DNA from: Deltaproteobacteria bacterium
Lineage (GTDB): Bacteria; Desulfobacterota; DSM-4660; Desulfatiglandales; B25-G16
Assembly (NCBI GenBank): GCA_018400255.1
Contig: JAGYMO010000379.1
Span: 1 to 7,845 of the forward strand
Length of the DNA stretch: 7,845 bases
Direction: 5' to 3'
Positions within the stretch are counted from its first letter, which is position 1; each line of letters begins with the position of its first letter. A program made the translations under genes and the position numbers. Shown piece after piece: positions 1-7,141 of the stretch. The notes under the pieces were generated by a model. That model did no database searches. It worked only from the letters and a program-made list of their open reading frames with translations, and was not told the origin of the DNA.

Positions 1-1090
1 CTTGTATAAGACAGATTTAGATATCAAGCTCAAAGCAAGTTATTATGCAAAAATAACGAGATTTTACGGGCGCCTTAAGGAAAACCTTGCATATAATGAT
101 GAAGAATCCTGGGAAAATAATCTGAAAACAGAAGAACTCTATGTGTCTTTTCAGCCAAGCCCATCTATAGGCATAGATGCAGGTAAAAAAGTATTAAAAT
201 GGGGCAAGGGTTATGCGTGGAACCCCGCCGCCTTTTTTAGCAGGCCAAAAGACCTTGATGACCCGGATTTAACACTAGAGGGGTATTATGTTTTTAGTGG
301 AGATCTTATAAAGAGCATGCAAGGACCAATCAAAACTTTTGCCCTGACACCAGTGATGCTTCCTGTATCAAAAAATATCAATGACGAGTGGGGCTCAGAC
401 AGGGAGATTTTGTTCGGCGGCAAGGCCTATTTTTTTGCCTACGATACGGATTTGGACTTTATGTTTCTTTTGGGTAATGAGATAAATGACCGTATCGGGT
501 TTAGCTTTTCTAAAAACATCTCAACCAATTTTGAGATCCATGGCGAAGCAGCAATTGTTTTTGATTATACAAAACATTTAACTGATAAACAGGGCAATGG
601 AATTGAAAAGAAATATGATGCAAAAGATTTTCTTTTAGGCATTCGCTATCTCTCCGCCCGAGATACAACGTATATTCTTGAATATTATAGAAACGGGCAG
701 GGCTATACTGAGGATGAAATTAAAGACTATTTTTCCTTTATTCAAGCTGGATACGACAGCTATATTAATTGTAAAAACATGGGGGATATATTAGCAGGCA
801 GAATGTATGGAAGCCAGTATTATAACAAGCAGACTGTGATGAGAGACTACCTCTACTTAAAGGTTTCCCACAATGAGCCTTTTGATATCGTGTATCTTAC
901 CCCATCCTTGACCTGTATATACAATATTAATGATACAAGCGGGTCAATAGCACCGCAGATAACATATGCCCCCATAACCAATCTTGAGTTTGATCTCAAG
1001 ACAATATTTCTTTTTGGAGAAGACAATACGGAATATGGTGAAAAAATAAACGACTACAAAATTCTTGCATCAGTTAAATATTATTTCTGA
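1..1090 (+). CDS. Outer-membrane beta-barrel protein, 5'-truncated by window edge
   Basis: About 362 codons are visible, ending at TGA 1088-1090. The frame is open to the left edge, and the TTG at 2-4 is probably an internal leucine, so the N-terminus and signal peptide lie outside the window. The chain alternates polar and hydrophobic/aromatic residues in short strands separated by Asp/Asn/Gly-rich turns. It ends in Lys-Tyr-Tyr-Phe, the terminal-aromatic signature recognised by the BAM machinery for outer-membrane barrels. Around residues 57-97 a segment with GKKVLKWGKGYAWNPAAFF followed by an RPKDLDDPD stretch resembles the conserved early-strand region of DUF1302-like or porin-like barrels, where a WG..Y.WNP pattern occurs. 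Family assignment is from memory and not certain; substrate is unknown. The TauE/SafE permease gene follows after 83 bp on the same strand with no obvious terminator between, so co-transcription is possible. Confidence 0.7.
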   Translation, partial: LYKTDLDIKLKASYYAKITRFYGRLKENLAYNDEESWENNLKTEELYVSFQPSPSIGIDAGKKVLKWGKGYAWNPAAFFSRPKDLDDPDLTLEGYYVFSGDLIKSMQGPIKTFALTPVMLPVSKNINDEWGSDREILFGGKAYFFAYDTDLDFMFLLGNEINDRIGFSFSKNISTNFEIHGEAAIVFDYTKHLTDKQGNGIEKKYDAKDFLLGIRYLSARDTTYILEYYRNGQGYTEDEIKDYFSFIQAGYDSYINCKNMGDILAGRMYGSQYYNKQTVMRDYLYLKVSHNEPFDIVYLTPSLTCIYNINDTSGSIAPQITYAPITNLEFDLKTIFLFGEDNTEYGEKINDYKILASVKYYF

Positions 1091-1173
1091 TAAGACCTGG
1101 ACTCCAAACCTCTCAAGATCACATCTACATAAAAAGCCAATAAAGGGTTGCAGGCTCAAGGGACTTTATATCT

Positions 1174-1959
1174 ATGGAAATTCCTATTTTTATTTTAACA
1201 GGGCTCATGGCAGGTTTCATTGGGGGGCTTTTAGGACTTGGAGGAGGTATTTTGCTTATGCCTGTTCTACGCTTTGTCTTTGATATACCGGTTATGGAGG
1301 CTGTTGGGATAACTGTCCTTAGCGTATTTTTTGTCACGATTTCCGGCAGCTATTATCATTATAAACTTGGACATATCAATCTTCCTTCTTTAGTCCCCCT
1401 TATCATTGCCGGCGCATTCTCATCGTTTGTATTTTCCTTTGTTTTTAATAAAATGATGGGTCATACAGAATGGATTGATTGTGCCATAGGCCTTGTATTT
1501 TTAATTGTGTCTGCGCGGATGATCCGTGCGGGATTGCGTAAGAGAATGGGGAGAGATGCCTTTTCAAGGTTTAATAACAGGTTACCAGGTACGATTTTTC
1601 AAAAAGGATTAATAGGGGTCTTTGCAGGTGCTATGCCGGGTCTTTTAGGCATAGGCACAGGTGCTATCCTTGTTCCCATCTTCACTTTTACCCTGAAGGC
1701 ATCAATAAAGGTAGCTATTGGATCATCTTTGGCTTGTTTTACTATAAATGCCCTGGTGAGTGCGGTTATGAAATGGCATCAAGGCTTAATAGATTTATCA
1801 ACGGCTCTCCCTATTGGCCTTGGGGCAGTTCTGGGGGCAATTATTGGCTCAACTGTCAATAACCGTATACCGTCATCTGCCCTTAAATTTATTTTTGGCA
1901 TTATCTTTTTATATGCATCAAGCAAGTTTATTCTTTCACCCTGGGGAATTAAGATATAA
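1174..1959 (+). CDS. TauE/SafE family (DUF81) sulfite/anion exporter permease
   Basis: A 261-residue, very hydrophobic inner-membrane protein, a normal length for TauE/SafE permeases. The family hallmark is an internal duplication in which each half opens with a glycine-rich helix, and both copies are visible: GGLLGLGGGILLMP at residues 17-30 and GLLGIGTGAILVP at 156-168. A basic cytoplasmic loop near residues 115-135 (RAGLRKRMGRD) separates the halves. About seven to eight membrane helices can be drawn. Characterised members export sulfite or sulfoacetate, or move other organosulfur anions; the substrate here cannot be read from sequence. The start is ATG 1174 with AAGGGA at 1158-1163, 10 nt upstream. 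The gene lies 83 bp after the outer-membrane barrel gene and could share its transcript. The assignment to the family is secure; the transport direction and substrate are inference. Confidence 0.9.
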   Translation: MEIPIFILTGLMAGFIGGLLGLGGGILLMPVLRFVFDIPVMEAVGITVLSVFFVTISGSYYHYKLGHINLPSLVPLIIAGAFSSFVFSFVFNKMMGHTEWIDCAIGLVFLIVSARMIRAGLRKRMGRDAFSRFNNRLPGTIFQKGLIGVFAGAMPGLLGIGTGAILVPIFTFTLKASIKVAIGSSLACFTINALVSAVMKWHQGLIDLSTALPIGLGAVLGAIIGSTVNNRIPSSALKFIFGIIFLYASSKFILSPWGIKI

Positions 1960-1969
1960 AAACTAAATA

Positions 1970-1985
1970 TATAATGATAATTATC
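1970..1985 (+). promoter_or_regulatory. Possible Fur-like operator or -10 element
   Basis: Directly after the TauE/SafE stop lies TATAATGATAATTATC, which contains the perfect 10-bp palindrome GATAATTATC (1976-1985). Aligned to the Fur-box consensus GATAATGATAATCATTATC, the 19 bases from 1970 match at 14 positions by hand count. The TATAAT at 1970-1975 could instead be a -10 hexamer, although no convincing -35 lies 16-18 bp upstream. It sits just ahead of the cysteine-rich gene. In AT-rich DNA such matches occur by chance, so confidence is low. Confidence 0.25.
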
Positions 1986-2023
1986 AGGAGGATAGCAGCG
2001 GATCAAATAATTTCGGCAGCTTT

Positions 2024-2626
2024 GTGGTTGTTCGTGCCCCCTCTGGCAAAGGTCCTTTTATGAATAAAGATGGATGGTACCAGAATAAAGGCTCATGCAA
2101 AATGAATGGACAGTCTACAAATTGCAAATGTACACATAATTGCGGTACCTCAAGCGGGAATCAATCTGCGTCCATGAGTATATCCAGCTGCAGCTGCCAA
2201 ACGATGCCTTATATAAAGAGCAATCCAGGTGTTTTTGAAGGTGAGCAGGAATTTGGTACCCAGTTTAGCTATAAGGGTAATGAAAATAGTAATGCAACCT
2301 TGCATTATTCAGCGCTTATAACCGGAAAAATCACCATTTCACCATATCGAGATAATTATCATCCGAATCCTACATCAATTTCTTACCGCCTTCGACTGTG
2401 GGAGGTTAATGGAAATAGCTGGCACGAAGCTGCATATGTTTCTGGCGAGCATGTATCAGCAGCGGATAAGTTTAATGCGTCACTCAATGGAGTTTTTAAT
2501 TTCACTGCAAAGCCAGATTATACATACTATTTGTTTCTTGACCTATGGATGAACGGCGATCTCTGGAACGGTTCCTGCATCGACGGAAAAATTAAATCCG
2601 GCTATGTTACATTTAATGACAATTAG
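2024..2626 (+). CDS. Cysteine-rich hypothetical protein, start uncertain and probably N-terminally incomplete
   Basis: Read from GTG 2024 this gives 200 residues ending at TAA 2624-2626. I do not recognise a family. The N-terminal third (residues 20-60) is rich in Cys, Ser, Asn and Gly with CxC pairs at Cys34/36 and Cys56/58, plus Cys25, Cys40 and Cys185. The rest (about 75-198) looks like a beta-sandwich with many Tyr/Trp/Asn residues, typical of extracytoplasmic proteins, yet no signal peptide precedes it. The same frame stays open upstream to 1967 (stop TAA 1964-1966) and reads protein-like (SSGSNNFGSFVVVRAPSG) but contains no ATG, GTG or TTG before 2024. No good ribosome binding site serves GTG 2024; the AGGAGG at 1986-1991 is 32 nt away. 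An alternative start is ATG 2060 (residue 13). It may be a gene that lost its 5' end next to the permease gene, or a fragment with a rare start. Coding character of the body is good; start and intactness are doubtful. Confidence 0.55.
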   Translation: MVVRAPSGKGPFMNKDGWYQNKGSCKMNGQSTNCKCTHNCGTSSGNQSASMSISSCSCQTMPYIKSNPGVFEGEQEFGTQFSYKGNENSNATLHYSALITGKITISPYRDNYHPNPTSISYRLRLWEVNGNSWHEAAYVSGEHVSAADKFNASLNGVFNFTAKPDYTYYLFLDLWMNGDLWNGSCIDGKIKSGYVTFNDN

Positions 2627-2647
2627 ATGTTTCTTGGACAAGCTTTG

Positions 2648-2667
2648 TTTGAGCCAGTAGGGCTAAA
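2648..2667. terminator. Weak hairpin between convergent genes
   Basis: TTTGAGCC, loop AGTAG, GGCTAAA forms a seven-pair stem with one bulged G between the converging cysteine-rich gene and the TRAP permease gene. Neither strand shows a T-run after the stem, so this would be a poor intrinsic terminator. It is listed because it is the only hairpin in the 49-bp gap. Confidence 0.2.
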
Positions 2668-2675
2668 GACAATAA

Positions 2676-4745
2676 CTACGCAGTTGAATTTTCTGCTATG
2701 CTGATTTCCGGTAATTTTTTTGGATTATAGTACTTTTGAAGAAAGACAACTATAGCAAAGGCGATTAAGCCGGCTATATCTGTAGAATATGTGGGCCAAA
2801 ATAATCCAGCGGCAGAAATCCATAGAAGAGCGGCTTCAAGCCAGTTTGCCTGGCGTATGAAATAACGTTCCATTGCTGATGTAAAGGCAACTAACCCCAA
2901 TGTTGTTGCAATAAGGGGAATAACGACATCCCAGCTTAACAAGGTGTAATCTTTTCCTATGCCTAAAAGAGGCCTGTAGGCCATTACAATGGGGATTATA
3001 TACAGGCCCTTGGCAAGCTTCCACGATGTGAAGGCAGTTCTCATGGGGCTGGCTCCTGCCACGCCGGCGCCTGCAAAACTCGCCAGGCTTACAGGTGGAG
3101 TTACATTTGCATCCTGTGAATACCAGAATACTATCATATGTGCTATCACGAGTGGTACACCCATATCTAAAAGTGCTGGACCGGCCAGTGTTGCCAGCAC
3201 TATATAGCTTGCGGTTACAGGAAGGCCCATGCCAAGTACTAGTGATGCTGCACCAATTAAAAGAATAGCGAAGGCCTTAATACCGTAACTGAGGTCTATG
3301 ACCAGGCTGGAGAATTTAAGTCCCATGCCGGTAAGGGTAACCATTCCTACTATTATTCCGGCTGCGGCACAGGCAACAGAGACCATTATTGCATTTTTTG
3401 CCCCTGTCTCTAGGGCATGTAAAATACTTTTGCCTTCATTTAAGTACAGCCTTCCGACACTAATTCTTTTTGTTACGTTTTTCGAATCCTTAATGGTAAA
3501 ATTTTTGTGGCCTACAGCCCAGCGTACAGAGTTTGCAGCCAGGCTGGTAATTAGCGTTGTTATTACGGTAACAAAGCCAGCCATCATGGGTGAGTAGTTT
3601 GCCAAAAGAACGTAAATTAATATTACTAAGGGGATAATAAAATGCAATCCTTCTTTAACTACGTTTAATAAGCGAGGCAGACTCTCTTTAGATTGACCCT
3701 CAAGGCCAAATTTTTTTGCCTCATAATGAACGAATAGTAATACTGAAATATAGTACATGATAGCAGGGAAAAGGGCTATTTTAATAATTGTAAGGTAGCT
3801 TGTATTGGTAAATTCTGCCATTAAGAATGCCCCAGCACCCATGATAGGAGGCATGAGCTGACCGCCTGTTGATGCAGCGGCCTCAATGGCCCCTGCAACA
3901 TGGGGTCTATAACCTACTTTTTTCATCATAGGGATGGTAAATGAGCCGGTGGCCACTACATTGCCAACAGCAGATCCAGAGACTGAGCCTAAAAAGCCTG
4001 AGGCAACTACGGAAGTCTTGGCTGGACCTCCAGAAAACCGTCCAGTCAGAGAATAAGCCAGGTCAATAAAGAAGGCACCACCGCCGGTAGACTCTAAAAT
4101 TGCTCCAAACAAAACAAAAACAAAGACAAATGTAGCTGCAACGCCTAATGGTAGTCCAAAGATGCCTTCCGTAGTGAGCCATAATGTAGTGACAATTCTT
4201 TCTATACTATAGCCCTTGTGGACTATAAGCTCTGGCATGTAGGGCCCATACATTGCATACAATATGCCTACCAAGGCTATAACAGTCATAAAAAAGCCAA
4301 TAACCCTGCGGCAGGCCTCTAACACCAGTATGGTGCCTATAATGCTTACCACTAAATCGGCTGTTAACCAGTCGCCTTGACGCTCGAAGATGGCGGTGAG
4401 ATTATAGCAAATATAAAATGTGCAAGATATGGATGCCAGTACTAGTGCCCAGTCAAGGAATACCCAAAAGTTGAGCCTATCTTTTCGGGCTCCCTTAAAC
4501 GGTGGTTTGAGCAAAAAGGTAAGGCTTAAGATGGCTGCTAGGTGAATAGATCGCTGGATCAGGGCTGTAAGGGCAGCTATGCCGGCTGTATAAAGTTGGT
4601 AAAGGCTTAAGCTGACAGCAATCACCATTACAATAGAGGCAGTTATTTTTATGAGTGTATTATTGAAGTTTTTCCGTGTTTTGCTATTTGTGAGAACGGT
4701 TTGTGTGTTATCTTTTTTGTTTTCATCAACATCATTTTCTGACAT
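2676..4745 (-). CDS. TRAP transporter fused permease subunit (DctQ-like + DctM), TAXI type
   Basis: A 689-residue inner-membrane protein that fuses the small (DctQ-like) and large (DctM-like) TRAP permease subunits, as usual for TAXI-type systems; it imports the ligand delivered by the binding protein using an ion gradient. A charged cytoplasmic N-terminus (1-30) precedes about four small-domain helices (roughly 31-165). The large domain carries the family's two conserved blocks: GSVSGSAVGNVVATGSF (253-269) with AAASTGGQLMPPIMGAGAF (289-307), and GMGLPVTASYIVLATLAGPA (505-524) with FWYSQDANVTPPVSLASFAG (540-559). The segment 600-670 adds about three more hydrophobic helices, a C-terminal extension also known in this subfamily. 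Start ATG 4743-4745 has AAGGA upstream, formed by the last codons of the DUF1850 gene. Only 3 nt separate its stop from this ATG, so translation is probably coupled. Stop is TAG 2676-2678. No defect seen. Confidence 0.95.
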   Translation of the reverse strand: MSENDVDENKKDNTQTVLTNSKTRKNFNNTLIKITASIVMVIAVSLSLYQLYTAGIAALTALIQRSIHLAAILSLTFLLKPPFKGARKDRLNFWVFLDWALVLASISCTFYICYNLTAIFERQGDWLTADLVVSIIGTILVLEACRRVIGFFMTVIALVGILYAMYGPYMPELIVHKGYSIERIVTTLWLTTEGIFGLPLGVAATFVFVFVLFGAILESTGGGAFFIDLAYSLTGRFSGGPAKTSVVASGFLGSVSGSAVGNVVATGSFTIPMMKKVGYRPHVAGAIEAAASTGGQLMPPIMGAGAFLMAEFTNTSYLTIIKIALFPAIMYYISVLLFVHYEAKKFGLEGQSKESLPRLLNVVKEGLHFIIPLVILIYVLLANYSPMMAGFVTVITTLITSLAANSVRWAVGHKNFTIKDSKNVTKRISVGRLYLNEGKSILHALETGAKNAIMVSVACAAAGIIVGMVTLTGMGLKFSSLVIDLSYGIKAFAILLIGAASLVLGMGLPVTASYIVLATLAGPALLDMGVPLVIAHMIVFWYSQDANVTPPVSLASFAGAGVAGASPMRTAFTSWKLAKGLYIIPIVMAYRPLLGIGKDYTLLSWDVVIPLIATTLGLVAFTSAMERYFIRQANWLEAALLWISAAGLFWPTYSTDIAGLIAFAIVVFLQKYYNPKKLPEISIAENSTA

Positions 4746-4748
4746 TAT

Positions 4749-5291
4749 TTAATCCTTAAGTAATAGATTGCTTTTGTAGGGGACTATTAAGTGACCTAGG
4801 CGTTGAAGCATATTTATTTGCCTTCCGTAAAATTTTACCGCACGATGGGGTACGATACGAGAAAGGTTTTTTCTCATTCCTCTCCATATGATCGTATGAT
4901 TTACACCTGGACTGCCAACCCGCAAAATAAAATTGCCCGTGGGCATATGCATATTCTCAATAACCTCATAAGGACCTCGCCTGACCATTCTTCCAACACC
5001 CGGCATCTTTCCCATTCCCGCACCAAATTTCAGGTATCGTTCTTCTTCTATGTAGATTCGACCTTTTTTGTCAAGGCTATGTTCTTCCCATATAGGGGAA
5101 TTCTCTACAGAGTGATAATAATGCAGTGTAAACCGCTCACCAGGTTTAAGGGGTAAAATCAATAAGGGTTCTCCACTCTCTGCACCTACTATACATAGCT
5201 CTATGCCATCTGGTATAAGCAGTAAAATAAAAACTGCGAGAAAGACCAGGCAAGTACAAAAAAATAGTATGTATTTGCCCGGTCTTGTCAA
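4749..5291 (-). CDS. DUF1850 domain-containing protein of the TAXI-TRAP operon
   Basis: A 180-residue protein with one N-terminal hydrophobic segment (about residues 7-27), an uncleaved anchor or signal sequence, and a periplasmic domain. The DUF1850 pattern is visible: a beta strand ending in FTLHYYHSVENSPIWEEHS (54-72; the Y-x-HSV...P-x-x-E core), then a GAGMGKMPG loop (90-98). DUF1850 genes are well known neighbours of TAXI-type TRAP genes, but their role is not established; an accessory role in ligand handling or permease assembly is inference. The start is TTG 5289-5291: no ATG or GTG lies in frame between it and the upstream in-frame stop at 5310-5312, and only this start keeps the whole hydrophobic segment. 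The TTG lies 10 nt after the TAXI gene's stop, with only a weak AGAG-type ribosome site, suggesting lower expression or coupling to the preceding gene. Confidence 0.85.
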   Translation of the reverse strand: MTRPGKYILFFCTCLVFLAVFILLLIPDGIELCIVGAESGEPLLILPLKPGERFTLHYYHSVENSPIWEEHSLDKKGRIYIEEERYLKFGAGMGKMPGVGRMVRRGPYEVIENMHMPTGNFILRVGSPGVNHTIIWRGMRKNLSRIVPHRAVKFYGRQINMLQRLGHLIVPYKSNLLLKD

Positions 5292-5301
5292 TGCAATATC
5301 T

Positions 5302-6267
5302 CTATGGTATTAAGTTGTCAGGAACGGAAATTCCTTTTTCTTTCAGGTACTTGATTGTACCAGGATGCAGTGGGATCGGAGAATATTTGACTGCGTTTTC
5401 AGGTGTTGTATAAGAGGCGGAGGGATGAATTTTGCACATATAGTCGTTATGCTCATAAAGGCCCTTTACCAGCTTATATACCAGGTCTGTATCGAGGGAT
5501 TTCTGGCAAATCAAGACGTTCCATACACCGATAGTTGGAACATCGTTGTCAACGCCCTTGTAGACACCACCCTTCAGTTCTACTGAAGAGTATGTCTTGT
5601 TGAAGCCCAGGATTTTCTTGACCTGTTCAGGCGTAAATGAAAGAATATGTATATCATGTGTTGTAGATAAATCCAATATTGAACTGGTACCTGGACCTAC
5701 TGACCATACACCTACGTCTATTGTGCCATCCCGTAATGCATTGGCAGTCTCTGTAAATGATAGCCTGCTGTCCTTGTAAGAATCGAGCGGGATTCCTAAT
5801 GCTTTAAACACGGTCTCAGACATAAAGTTTGTTCCACTTCCAGGACTTCCCGAGCTTATATTTTTTCCCTTAACCTCTTCTATATTGGTTATTCCGCTTT
5901 TTTTAAGGGCAACTACCTGTAGAAGATTTGGATACATGATGGCCATGGAGAGAATATCGTATTTTTTGCCCTTAAACTTTGAAAGGCCTTTGTAGCCTGC
6001 AACGGCTACATCTCCCATGACTTCACCTATAACTGTCTCTCCTTTGTGGGCTAGTTTGACATTTTCCACACTGGCGCCCGTAACCTCTGCAACGGCCTTT
6101 ACATCTTTTACGTACCTTGTCCATATCTCAGCAACTCCACCACCATAGGGATAATAGATGCCGCCTGTACCGCCTGTACCTATACCAATGAACGTTGTTT
6201 TTGCTGCCAATGGGCCTGCTATTGCCAGCACCAGGATTAAAGATAAAATAATGCTTGCTCTTTTCAT
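5302..6267 (-). CDS. TAXI family TRAP transporter solute-binding protein
   Basis: A 321-residue periplasmic binding protein, the usual length for the TAXI (TRAP-associated extracytoplasmic immunogenic) family. The signal peptide is clear: MKR, a hydrophobic core to about residue 18, and a likely cleavage after PLAA at 22. Mature-domain hallmarks are IGTGGTGGIYYPYGGG (28-43), EVTGASVENVK (61-71), GDVAVAG (85-91), SSGSPGSGTNFMSE (138-151) and ALRDGTIDVG (177-186). It would capture a small ligand in the periplasm and hand it to the fused permease two genes downstream. Characterised TAXI proteins bind dicarboxylates or glutamate-like compounds; the ligand here cannot be told. Start ATG 6265-6267 follows a near-perfect AAGGAGGGT (6274-6282), the strongest ribosome site of the operon, as expected for a binding protein needed in excess. 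First gene of the operon; stop TAG 5302-5304. Confidence 0.95.
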   Translation of the reverse strand: MKRASIILSLILVLAIAGPLAAKTTFIGIGTGGTGGIYYPYGGGVAEIWTRYVKDVKAVAEVTGASVENVKLAHKGETVIGEVMGDVAVAGYKGLSKFKGKKYDILSMAIMYPNLLQVVALKKSGITNIEEVKGKNISSGSPGSGTNFMSETVFKALGIPLDSYKDSRLSFTETANALRDGTIDVGVWSVGPGTSSILDLSTTHDIHILSFTPEQVKKILGFNKTYSSVELKGGVYKGVDNDVPTIGVWNVLICQKSLDTDLVYKLVKGLYEHNDYMCKIHPSASYTTPENAVKYSPIPLHPGTIKYLKEKGISVPDNLIP

Positions 6268-6320
6268 AAAAATACCCTCCTTTGTCTATATAATTTTGAT
6301 AAGATCTCGGAAACTATTAT

Positions 6321-6348
6321 TTACATGCCAGGTAAGATGAGTTACATG
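6321..6348 (-). promoter_or_regulatory. Direct repeat CATGTAA-N14-CATGTAA upstream of the TRAP operon
   Basis: On the minus strand the heptamer CATGTAA occurs twice (6342-6348 and 6321-6327), with starts 21 bp apart, two helical turns. They lie about 54-81 bp upstream of the TAXI start codon in the 156-bp gap before the operon. Same-face direct repeats at this position are typical of activator or response-regulator sites. No convincing sigma-70 promoter was placed with confidence in this gap; a TATGAT at 6355-6360 is a possible -10 without a good -35. Confidence 0.3.
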
Positions 6349-6423
6349 GTATATATCATAAATCATTTATACGTATGTGTTGTTTGATTTTTTAGTTTTT
6401 CTGTTTACGGAGATTATTACATT

Positions 6424-6852
6424 TTATTTAGCCATTGTTTTTATGACAAGCATTATACTCTTCGGTTTCTCGCTCATGCTTGTAACTGGATACACGGCAG
6501 TTGCAGTCTCGCCCGGTTTAACCAATCCTTTTTTAGTTTTTCTCGGCAGTAAACCACCTACTCCCTTGCCGTTATCCAGGAAGATATTCACCTTGAAACG
6601 TTGATCCTCCTTGCTGGCATTCTTAACGGCTACTTTAAAGTGTAAATTTTCCTTTCCCTCCCATTTTTTAAAAAAGCATGATAACTCTTTTAATTCAGCC
6701 TCGGGGGCTATCTGCTTATCCAAATTGGAGCTCGACACGCATGGGAAAGATTCACCAGCCATGGCCTCGGGAACAGCGTAGCCTGTCAGTGCCATAGCAG
6801 CAAGGGCCGAAATCACAAAAATTAATGTGGGAATCCCTTTAAACCGATTCAT
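6424..6852 (-). CDS. Small secreted/periplasmic protein of unknown function
   Basis: A 142-residue protein I do not recognise. It has an N-terminal signal peptide: MNRFK, hydrophobic segment about 7-25, and a plausible cleavage after AMA at 32. The mature part (about 110 residues) has two cysteines (Cys38, Cys59) that could form a disulfide. A region from about 68 to 138 is predicted by eye to be all-beta: alternating strands such as LHFKVAVKNAS and FKVNIFLDNGKG, a loop with VKPGETATAV, and a last strand SIMLVIKTM. This resembles small immunoglobulin-like domains of the FxLYD type, an impression rather than an assignment. Start ATG 6850-6852 follows a strong AAAGGAGGC (6857-6865). Stop TAA 6424-6426. 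It lies 156 bp upstream of the TAXI gene on the same strand, so it may be a separate transcription unit or read through into the TRAP operon. Confidence 0.8.
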   Translation of the reverse strand: MNRFKGIPTLIFVISALAAMALTGYAVPEAMAGESFPCVSSSNLDKQIAPEAELKELSCFFKKWEGKENLHFKVAVKNASKEDQRFKVNIFLDNGKGVGGLLPRKTKKGLVKPGETATAVYPVTSMSEKPKSIMLVIKTMAK

Positions 6853-6894
6853 AATTGCCTCCTTTAAAAGTTAATAGTTTCTAATATATTGATC

Positions 6895-6924
6895 TAAATA
6901 AAGCAATATTGATGAATAAATCAA
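6895..6924 (-). promoter_or_regulatory. Candidate sigma-70 promoter for the small secreted protein gene
   Basis: On the minus strand TTGATT (6919-6924) and TATTTA (6895-6900) are separated by 18 bp and lie 43 bp upstream of the ATG. The octamer ATCAATAT occurs at 6906-6913 (in the spacer) and again at 6886-6893 (just downstream of the -10), starts 20 bp apart, so a regulator could bind either side of the -10. Both hexamers are imperfect and the region is AT-rich. Confidence 0.35.
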
Positions 6925-7032
6925 GTCTTTTTTATAATAAATAGTAATTATAATTGCTGAGGTACTTTATGGGGGCTTCAAATTATCATATATTTGGGCT
7001 TTTCCTGTTGCATTCTCTTTTCCATTTTTATG

Positions 7033-7089
7033 ACCTTTCCCCTTTAACCTTTGCGCCTTCAGCCTTCAGCCTTCTACCTTCCACCTTTG
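7033..7089. repeat. Degenerate tandem heptamer array 1
   Basis: Eight 7-bp units of the form [A/G]CCTTNN run almost in phase: ACCTTTC, CCCTTTA, ACCTTTG, one extra C at 7054, then GCCTTCA twice, GCCTTCT, ACCTTCC, ACCTTTG. The plus strand is strongly pyrimidine-rich. Repeats of this heptamer class are scattered in intergenic regions of various environmental bacteria; their function is unknown to me. Confidence 0.75.
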
Positions 7090-7141
7090 AGCCACAATTG
7101 TTTATCAATTAATATCACCTTTTTTATTCCTAAACCATATG

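Noticed and set aside
1065..1283. A 72-codon plus-strand frame overlapping the barrel and TauE/SafE genes
   Set aside because: It overlaps two well-supported genes out of frame and shows no recognisable protein features.
4803..5156. A 117-codon plus-strand frame opposite the DUF1850 gene
   Set aside because: It is antisense to a gene with a recognisable domain, and its composition is that of a shadow frame.
6314..6330. Sigma-54 promoter before the TRAP operon (minus-strand TGGCATG)
   Set aside because: The -24-like GG is present, but the required GC of the -12 element is missing at the right spacing.
6377..6604. A plus-strand hydrophobic frame opposite the small secreted protein gene
   Set aside because: The minus-strand gene has a strong ribosome site, a signal peptide and a clean domain; the plus-strand frame has none of these supports.
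6977..7006. Terminator-like hairpin (CAAAT...ATTTG)
   Set aside because: Only five AT-rich pairs with an eight-base loop and no proper T-run; too weak to call.
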